From the NCBI GenBank assembly GCA_902470925.1, contig CABRIF010000090.1:1-9738 (forward strand): a DNA stretch of 9,738 nucleotides. The letters are read 5' to 3'. Made by a program: the position numbers and the translations under genes. The notes below the pieces were generated by a model. It was not told the DNA's origin, ran no database searches, and was given only the letters and a program-made list of their open reading frames with translations. This DNA comes from an uncultured Collinsella sp. GTDB taxonomy: Bacteria > Actinomycetota > Coriobacteriia > Coriobacteriales > Coriobacteriaceae. Shown piece after piece: positions 4,964 to 9,738 of the stretch; the first letter of the stretch is position 1, and the number at the start of each line of letters is the position of its first letter.

Positions 4964-7143
4964 CCTCCGCTTACCTCCTTGAACACGTCTCCGAACCGCT
5001 CGACCACCTCATGGCGCAGCGGCAGCGTCATGCGCGAACGCAGACGCGGGGCGGCCCGCAACAGCTCCTGCGCGTCGGCGTGCGCCGCCTCGACAAGGTC
5101 GCTGTCCGCCCCCAGATCCACGAAGCGAAGCGAAACCCCGCCGTGCTGGCGCAGGCCCAAGATCTCGCCCTCGTGGCGCAGGCGCAGATCGAGCTCGGCC
5201 AGCTCGAAGCCATCGGAGGTGCTCTCGAGCGCGTCCAGCCGATCGATGGCCGGCGAGCGGCGCCCGCGCTTGCGCGCGAACTCGGTCATGATGTAGCAGG
5301 TGCCGGGCAACTCGCCGCGCCCCACGCGCCCCCGCAGCTGATGCAGGGTGGCCAAGCCGAAGCGCTCGCCGTTCTCGATGATCATGACCGTGGCGTCGGG
5401 CACGTCAACACCCACCTCGACCACCGTCGTCGCCACCAAGACCTGCACCTCGCCGGAACGGAACGCCTCGATGACGGTATCTTTCTCCCGCGCGGGCATG
5501 CGCCCGGTCAGCGCCGCGACGGCAGCCCCGGGGAAAACATGGCCCAGGCGCTCTACCTCGGTGGAGACCGCATGGAGGCTTGCCGCGGGCGCGGCCCCCG
5601 CGCGCTCATCGTCCGGCACCTCGACGGCATCGGCCAGCTGATCGGTGTCGTCGCCGGGCTTCACGAGCGGGCAGATCACGTAGGCGCGCTGCCCGGCCTC
5701 CAGCGCCCGGCGCACCGCGCCGTAGGCGATGTCGCGGTTGGCTGCCTCGAGGACCTCGGTGGCAACGCCGGCCCCCGCGTGCGGCCGGTGCCGGATGATG
5801 CTCGTATCCAGGTCGCCGTAGGCAGAAAGCGCCAGCGTGCGCGGGATGGGCGTGGCCGTCATGACCAGCAGGTCGGCACCGGGCCCCTTGGAGCGCAGCA
5901 GGTTGCGCTGGCCCACGCCGAACCGATGCTGCTCGTCGATCACCACCAGGGACAGGTGCGCGAAGGCCACCTCGTCGCCCAGGACCGCATGCGTGCCGAA
6001 CAGCACATCGAGCGCACCTGCAGCGGCATCCGCCAGGATGCGGGCGCGCTCGGCAGCAGGCGTCGCGCCGGTGAGCAGCGCCCAACGGACCTGCGCCCGC
6101 TCCAGCAAGGGACCCGATTTTTGCGCGTACTGCTGCGCGAGCACGCTCGTGGGCGCCATGACGCACGCCTGGGTACCGGTGTCGGCAACCGCGGCGATCG
6201 CCATGCAGGCAACCGCCGTCTTGCCCGTGCCCACGTCGCCCAGCAGCAGCCGATTCATGACCCGGGAGCCGTCGCGCATATCGGCGAAGATCGCCTCGAC
6301 GGCCCGATCCTGCTCCTCGGTGAGGGAAAACGGCAGCGACCGGCGCAGCGCGTCGACGTGCGCGCCGGGCGTGTGCGCGACGGCGGGCACGTCGAGCAGG
6401 TTGGCATCGTTGCGCAGACGCAGGGCGAGCTGCAAGAACAGCAGCTCGTCGAAGGCCAGGCGGCGGCGCGCCAGCTCGGCTTCGGCCATGCTCGCCGGAA
6501 AGTGGATCGAGCGCCACGCGCGCGACTGGCTCATAAGCCGCCGGCGGACCCGCAGGTGCGCGGGCAGCGGATCGGCGGTAGTGGAGACGGTTTCAAGCGC
6601 GGAGGAGACGATGCGGCGCATCCAAGCGGAGGAGACGCCCTCGCCCACCGGGTGCACGGGCAGGATGCTGCCGCCGAGCGAACCTTCGTCCAGACGCTCG
6701 AAATGCGGCGAGCTCATCTGCTTGAAGCCGTAGGCGAACTCCACGGTGCCCATGAGCGCCAGGCGGTCGCCGCGCTTGAGCTCGCGCGCCAGCCAGGGCT
6801 GCTTGAAGAACGCCACCTTGAGCACGCCGCTCGCGTCGACGCAGAAGACCTCGGTCACCACCAGGTTGCGCTTGCGCGTGGGGCGGTTCGAGACCTTGTC
6901 AACCGTTGCGAGCACCGTGCAGACCTCGCCCAGCGGCGCCTGCTCGATGGAAAAGGCGTGCGAGAAGTCCAGGTACCGGCGCGGGGCGTGCTGCAGCAGG
7001 TCGCGCACGCGCTCGATGCCCAGTCGGCGCAAGGCCTCCTCGCGGGCACCCGACACGTAGCGCAGCCGCGCGACATCGTCGGCAAGCAGGGCGGTGCGGG
7101 CAAGGCGCGAGGCGGCCAGCGGCGCCAGCGGTGCGGCGGGCAT
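4960..7143 (-). CDS. recG: ATP-dependent DNA helicase RecG
   Basis: 727-residue superfamily 2 helicase that reverses stalled forks and branch-migrates junctions. An N-terminal wedge/OB region (about 30-200) precedes the helicase. Walker A GDVGTGKT is at 302-309, the DEQH box at 403-406 (VIDEQHRFGVGQR), and MTATPIPRTLALSAYGDLDTS at 428-448. The second RecA domain carries ATTVVEVGVDVPDAT at about 571-585 and HQLRGRVGRG at 601-610. The C-terminal LRLRHEGEILGLRQHG segment is also present. The segment after DLDTS, normally DELPPGR-type, is IRHRPHAGAG here, and about 20 extra residues (near 500-530) follow ICPLV. The start ATG at 7141-7143 is 12 bases after the fakA stop with only a weak GGAT site. 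The stop overlaps rsmD by four bases (ATGA). The gene order fakA-recG is shared with Firmicutes. Confidence 0.97.
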   Translation of the reverse strand: MPAAPLAPLAASRLARTALLADDVARLRYVSGAREEALRRLGIERVRDLLQHAPRRYLDFSHAFSIEQAPLGEVCTVLATVDKVSNRPTRKRNLVVTEVFCVDASGVLKVAFFKQPWLARELKRGDRLALMGTVEFAYGFKQMSSPHFERLDEGSLGGSILPVHPVGEGVSSAWMRRIVSSALETVSTTADPLPAHLRVRRRLMSQSRAWRSIHFPASMAEAELARRRLAFDELLFLQLALRLRNDANLLDVPAVAHTPGAHVDALRRSLPFSLTEEQDRAVEAIFADMRDGSRVMNRLLLGDVGTGKTAVACMAIAAVADTGTQACVMAPTSVLAQQYAQKSGPLLERAQVRWALLTGATPAAERARILADAAAGALDVLFGTHAVLGDEVAFAHLSLVVIDEQHRFGVGQRNLLRSKGPGADLLVMTATPIPRTLALSAYGDLDTSIIRHRPHAGAGVATEVLEAANRDIAYGAVRRALEAGQRAYVICPLVKPGDDTDQLADAVEVPDDERAGAAPAASLHAVSTEVERLGHVFPGAAVAALTGRMPAREKDTVIEAFRSGEVQVLVATTVVEVGVDVPDATVMIIENGERFGLATLHQLRGRVGRGELPGTCYIMTEFARKRGRRSPAIDRLDALESTSDGFELAELDLRLRHEGEILGLRQHGGVSLRFVDLGADSDLVEAAHADAQELLRAAPRLRSRMTLPLRHEVVERFGDVFKEVSGG
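4973..4980 (-). promoter_or_regulatory. ribosome binding site of rsmD inside recG
   Basis: AAGGAGGT, a full Shine-Dalgarno match, 9 bases before the rsmD ATG. The same bases encode the Lys-Glu-Val near the recG C-terminus. It fixes the rsmD start and shows the ATGA overlap is a working translational junction. Confidence 0.8.
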
Positions 7144-7155
7144 CGGCGCGATCCG

Positions 7156-8832
7156 TTACTCGATGGAGAAGATGATGGGGTACAGCGGCTGCTCGCCACG
7201 GTGCGCGTCGATCTCGAGGTCGGGTTGGGCCTCCTCGATCGCCTCGACGATCTGGGCGAACGCCTCGTCGGAGAGCTCCTCGCCGGCCAGGATCGTCAGC
7301 GCGTCGCCCTCCTCGTCCTCCTGCATGCGGTTCACGCACGCAACGGTGACCTCGAGCATATCGCTGCCCACGATGTCGATGGAGTCGCAGATGATGCCCA
7401 TGACATCGCCGCTGTGGATGGGCGTGCCGTCGGAGGCGGCGCTGTCGCGGACCGCGCGGGTGACCTCGCCGTCACGCACCTCGGCCTTCGCCTCGCCCAT
7501 GGCCTCGACAACCTCCTCGACCGGAGCGCCGGGCACCACGGCGAACAGCGCCGAGAACGCCTGGGGCACGGTCTTGGTGGGCACCACGAAGACGCGCTTG
7601 TCCTCGCAGGCGGAGGCGGCGGCCTCGGCAGCCATGCGGATGTTGCCGTTGTTCGGCAGGATGATGACGGCCTCGGCGTTCACGCGCGCCACGGCATCGA
7701 GCAGGTCGGCGGTGCTCGGGTTCATGGTCTGGCCGCCCGACACCACCACGTCGACGCCCAGCGACTCGAGGATCTCGGCCTCGCCCGAGCCGGCGGCCAC
7801 GGCCACGAAGCCCAGGGGCTTGGCGGGCTCGGTTGCGGCCGCCGCAGCGGCCTCGGCGTCCCGGTCGGCGTGGATCTTGGCGGTACGCTCGGCGACCTCC
7901 AGGTCCATGTTGTGGATGAAGACCTCGTAGACCTGGCCGAAGTGCAGCATGTGCTCGAGTACCAGGTTCGGGGTGTTGGAGTGAACGTGCACCTTGTAGT
8001 CGGGATAGGCGCCCACCAGAAGCTCGCAGTCGCCCATGGAGGCCAGGAACTTGAGGGTCTCGTCCTCATCGAAGGGCTTGTCGGCCTTGAAGAGGAACTC
8101 GTTGCAGTAGCGGAACTCCGAGCCCTCCCAGTCATCGTTGGCCTCGATGCGCACGCGGTCGAGCGCGTCGGCGCGGGCGGTGTCGGCGTCGAAGGTAGCG
8201 GAGAAATCCTCGACCTGCGTGCTGCGGCCCAGGGCAGCGGCCACGAAGTTCTCGAGGAAGATCGCGAAGCCGAACGCGCCGGAGTCGACCACGCCGTTCT
8301 CCTTCAGCACCGGCAGCAGGTCGGGCGTGCGGGCCACCGACTGGTAGGCCTCGACCACCAGGGCGTCGAGCGCCTCCTCGACCCCGAGCTTCTTCTTCTC
8401 GCACTCATCGGCCTTGGCGGAGACGTCACGCAGGACGGTGAGGATCGTGCCCTCGACCGGCTTGCGCACGGCCTGGAAGGCGACCTTCACGGAGCGGCGC
8501 AGCGCCTGGGCCACGTCGGAGGCGTCGGCGGGCTCGGAGGCGCCCACCAGGCCCTCGGCCACACCGCGCAGGATCTGCGAGGTGATGACGCCGGAGTTGC
8601 CGCGCGCGCCCATGAGCGAGCCGTGGGTGATGGCGCCGGCGATGGCCTCCATGTCGGCGTCCGGGGCGAGGGCGGCGAGCTCCTTGACCACCGAGGCCAA
8701 GGTCAGCGACATGTTGGTGCCGGTATCGCCGTCCGGCACGGGGAACACGTTGAGTTTGTTGATCTCCTCGGCCTTGTCGGCCACCGCGGCGGCAGCGAGG
8801 GGAAAACAGGTGCGAATTGTCTTTGCGATCAT
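7156..8832 (-). CDS. fakA: fatty acid kinase ATP-binding subunit FakA (DhaL/DegV-associated, YloV)
   Basis: 558-residue protein of the DAK-domain YloV/FakA family. FakA phosphorylates free fatty acids presented by FakB (DegV family), giving acyl-phosphate for PlsY or, through PlsX, acyl-ACP. The N-terminal DhaL-type kinase domain shows NVFPVPDGDTGTNMS at 28-42 with Mg-ligand Asp34 and Asp36, GARGNSGVITSQILRG at 75-90, EGTILTV at 127-133, and ENGVVDSGAFGF at 178-189. The middle domain has YCNEF and KVHVHS at 280-285 (His282, His284). The C-terminal domain has SGGQTMNPSTADLL and ILPNNGNI, typical of FakA. ATG at 8830-8832 gives the family-length N-terminus, and no other in-frame start precedes it. 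No Shine-Dalgarno is visible at normal spacing. No fakB lies in the window. It sits 51 bases after the Asp23 gene. Confidence 0.94.
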   Translation of the reverse strand: MIAKTIRTCFPLAAAAVADKAEEINKLNVFPVPDGDTGTNMSLTLASVVKELAALAPDADMEAIAGAITHGSLMGARGNSGVITSQILRGVAEGLVGASEPADASDVAQALRRSVKVAFQAVRKPVEGTILTVLRDVSAKADECEKKKLGVEEALDALVVEAYQSVARTPDLLPVLKENGVVDSGAFGFAIFLENFVAAALGRSTQVEDFSATFDADTARADALDRVRIEANDDWEGSEFRYCNEFLFKADKPFDEDETLKFLASMGDCELLVGAYPDYKVHVHSNTPNLVLEHMLHFGQVYEVFIHNMDLEVAERTAKIHADRDAEAAAAAATEPAKPLGFVAVAAGSGEAEILESLGVDVVVSGGQTMNPSTADLLDAVARVNAEAVIILPNNGNIRMAAEAAASACEDKRVFVVPTKTVPQAFSALFAVVPGAPVEEVVEAMGEAKAEVRDGEVTRAVRDSAASDGTPIHSGDVMGIICDSIDIVGSDMLEVTVACVNRMQEDEEGDALTILAGEELSDEAFAQIVEAIEEAQPDLEIDAHRGEQPLYPIIFSIE

Positions 8833-8883
8833 CCTAATGACACTTTCGTCTCGAGGTCAGGGCGTATGGGGATCGGCTGCGCC

Positions 8884-9237
8884 CTAGGCGCGCGACTTCA
8901 TGCCATCGATATGGATGGCGATCTTGAGCTGGGCAGGGTCGATCTGGGCGACCTCGGACAGCGTGAAGGATACGGAGCTGGCGAGGTTCTCGCTCACGGA
9001 GCGCATGTTCACGCCGCTCTCGATAACCACGTGCAGGTCGACCACCAGGCGCTCGGGCTCGCTGGTGACCAGCACGCCCTTGCGCAGGCGCTGGCCGGGC
9101 AGCAGCCGGACGCTCTCGGCGCCCTGGAGCTGCTCGGCCATCCCCACGACGCCGTAGCAGGACATGGCAGCATAGCCGGCGATGTCGGCGATAACGTCGT
9201 TCGAGACGCTCAAAGTCCCGGCAATCGGTTCAGTCAT
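8884..9237 (-). CDS. Asp23/Gls24 family protein (YloU-like)
   Basis: 117-residue Asp23/Gls24 family protein. The family forms small envelope-stress-related proteins; the YloU branch is regularly encoded directly before fakA/yloV, but its exact role is unclear. The sequence has the usual pattern: GTLSVSNDVIADIAGYAAMS, GVVGMAE, then GVLVTSEPERLVVDLHVVIESG and a C-terminal amphipathic SENLASSVSFTLSEV. No signal peptide or membrane helix is seen, so it is cytoplasmic unless recruited by a partner. The open frame runs to 9291, but the first 18 residues are Arg-rich leader. ATG at 9235-9237 has AAGGAGAT just upstream and is the start I chose. A promoter candidate is at 9298-9328, so this gene probably opens the operon. 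Confidence 0.92.
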   Translation of the reverse strand: MTEPIAGTLSVSNDVIADIAGYAAMSCYGVVGMAEQLQGAESVRLLPGQRLRKGVLVTSEPERLVVDLHVVIESGVNMRSVSENLASSVSFTLSEVAQIDPAQLKIAIHIDGMKSRA

Positions 9238-9241
9238 GGGT

Positions 9242-9249
9242 ATCTCCTT
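9242..9249 (-). promoter_or_regulatory. ribosome binding site of the Asp23 gene
   Basis: AAGGAGAT on the minus strand, ending 4 bases before the ATG at 9237. It decides between that start and the longer open frame to 9291, which has no such site. A CGCGC/GCGCG hairpin (9257-9269) lies just upstream in the leader. Confidence 0.75.
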
Positions 9250-9297
9250 CCGGAAGCGCGCGGTGCGCGACGGTACGGTACGAGCAATCATCCCGCT

Positions 9298-9328
9298 ATT
9301 CTACAACGATGCGTACCCCCGCGAGCAA
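9298..9328 (-). promoter_or_regulatory. predicted promoter of the Asp23-fakA-recG unit
   Basis: TAGAAT (9298-9303) is a five-of-six match to the -10 consensus. The best -35 is TTGCTC (9323-9328) with a 19-base spacer, which is weak and long. Transcription would start near 9291, giving a leader of about 54 bases with a short GC hairpin and a tandem CGTAC-CGTAC repeat. It is the only good -10 upstream of the first gene. Confidence 0.45.
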
Positions 9329-9526
9329 GAAACCAGACGCTTCACACGCCTCCCCCGCGCGCCGGGCTGCTGCAGGGAGACGGCGCCCGGAGAGAAGCAC
9401 GCGACGGCGAACGGAAGGATGCGGTGGTGGCAGCGGAGGGCAGGACACCAAGATATACGGCGGCAGCGATGGAGTGCAACGGTGGGGCGACGCGCGCAAT
9501 GGGGAGCAGCAAGCCGCAGCGGCGAA

Positions 9527-9552
9527 GGGCGCACCCGCGACGGAAAGCAGCG
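9527..9552 (+). repeat. 26-base direct repeat, copy 1
   Basis: Starts GGGCGCACCCGCG and ends AAGCAGCG. It matches 9655-9680 at 24 of 26 positions, the two differences being A here for G there (bases 14 and 18). The two copies start 128 bases apart, and both are in the gene-free region. Confidence 0.7.
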
Positions 9553-9654
9553 GGGCGTACCTGTTAGGGCTGCGGGGAACAGTGTGCATCCGCCGGACTG
9601 TGGGATGCAGCAGCAGCGAAAGACGGCAAAGGGCAACGTGGCACAACGGCGGGG

Positions 9655-9680
9655 GGGCGCACCCGCGGCGGGAAGCAGCG
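9655..9680 (+). repeat. 26-base direct repeat, copy 2
   Basis: Second copy of the repeat at 9527-9552, with G at positions 14 and 18. It ends 13 bases before the right adapter, so any further copies would be outside the window. Confidence 0.7.
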
Positions 9681-9693
9681 ATTGCATTTACAG

Positions 9694-9738
9694 CTGTCTC
9701 TTATACACATCTGACGCTGCCGACGATACTCCTTGTGT
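9694..9738 (+). other. Illumina Nextera read-1 adapter plus i5 index (artefact)
   Basis: 9694-9726 is the reverse complement of the 33-base Nextera read-1 transposase adapter, beginning with the mosaic end CTGTCTCTTATACACATCT. Then TACTCCTT (9727-9734) is an index, reverse complement AAGGAGTA, which I recall as Nextera i5 index 507. GTGT (9735-9738) starts the P5 outer adapter. None of this is genomic. Confidence 0.98.

Larger units (their letters stand above)
9329..9693. other. gene-free region, no recognisable gene or RNA
   Basis: About 365 bases upstream of the first gene's promoter. Both strands have open frames, but the products are Arg/Pro/Ala- or Cys-rich without family character. T is scarce on the plus strand (8 of 120 bases in 9421-9540), so the strand is purine-rich. 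It holds a 26-base imperfect direct repeat and a run of seven G at 9651-9657. I looked for rpmB, which often lies divergently here, and for thiN, and found neither before the adapter. I recognise no tRNA, tmRNA, RNase P RNA or riboswitch. The base bias could reflect a decayed gene, a structured RNA or reduced read quality. Confidence 0.6.

Noticed and set aside
4888..9567. A 1559-residue open frame on the plus strand, antisense to rsmD, recG, fakA and the Asp23 gene
   Set aside because: It is exactly opposite four well-supported genes. The product is rich in Gly, His, Arg, Leu and Ala with no family motif. High GC at third codon positions removes stops from this frame, which explains its length.
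9527..9680. CRISPR-like array from the 26-base repeat
   Set aside because: Only two copies, imperfect, with a spacer of over 100 bases, and no cas genes.
9296..9687. Two overlapping minus-strand open frames (about 116 and 128 residues) upstream of the Asp23 gene
   Set aside because: The products are Cys/Arg/Pro-rich with no recognisable domain and no ribosome site, and they run through the candidate promoter. They are best explained by GC-rich, stop-poor sequence.
9329..9693. Divergent rpmB (L28) or upstream thiN, both expected near an Asp23-fakA pair
   Set aside because: Neither the L28 start (CEICGK-like) nor any ThiN motif is found in any frame before the adapter.
36..9693. Mobile element, phage, defence or biosynthetic system
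   Set aside because: All genes are conserved housekeeping genes in a familiar order. No transposase, integrase, inverted terminal repeats or tRNA are seen. The Tn5 mosaic ends at both sides are laboratory sequence, not a natural transposon.

Overview
This window is a 9.66 kb piece of a high-GC bacterial chromosome flanked on both sides by Illumina Nextera adapter sequence. Bases 1-35 and 9694-9738 are not biological; the right end even carries a complete 8-base index. The real insert is 36-9693. An insert this long between tagmentation adapters suggests a single long read, or a synthetic long read, from an amplified tagmented library. I infer this; the sequence does not state it.

All twelve genes I can support lie on the minus strand, so transcription runs right to left. 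In that order they are: Asp23/YloU family gene, fakA, recG, rsmD, coaD, a SepIVA/DivIVA-like coiled-coil gene, yceD (DUF177), rpmF, plsX, acpP, rnc, and the first 30 codons of smc, cut by the left adapter. The backbone resembles the Firmicutes yloU-yloV-recG...plsX...acpP-rnc-smc cluster. The coiled-coil gene before DUF177, however, matches the mycobacterial SepIVA position. With the high GC content, this mixture points to an actinobacterium of the Coriobacteriia (Collinsella/Olsenella-like). The placement is an inference.

The genes connect membrane lipid synthesis (fakA makes acyl-phosphate from free fatty acids, plsX makes it from acyl-ACP, acpP is the carrier), ribosome biogenesis (rsmD, yceD, rpmF, rnc), CoA supply (coaD, which also feeds the 4'-phosphopantetheine arm of acpP), repair (recG) and division/segregation (SepIVA-like, smc). 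Gaps are short, and recG-rsmD overlap as ATGA. Candidate promoters lie before the Asp23 gene, the coiled-coil gene, rpmF and acpP. A weak terminator-like hairpin separates yceD from rpmF, so this is probably several overlapping transcription units rather than one.

The only long gene-free stretch is about 9329-9693, upstream of the Asp23 promoter. It is purine-rich on the plus strand and carries a 26-base imperfect direct repeat. I recognise no gene or RNA in it.

I do not see a new biological system: this is a conserved housekeeping cluster. The points worth a second look are an Asp-to-Asn change at a metal-ligand position in RNase III, an Asn-to-Ala change in PlsX, the SepIVA-like gene, a promoter-like motif shared by two genes, and the unexplained right-hand intergenic region.
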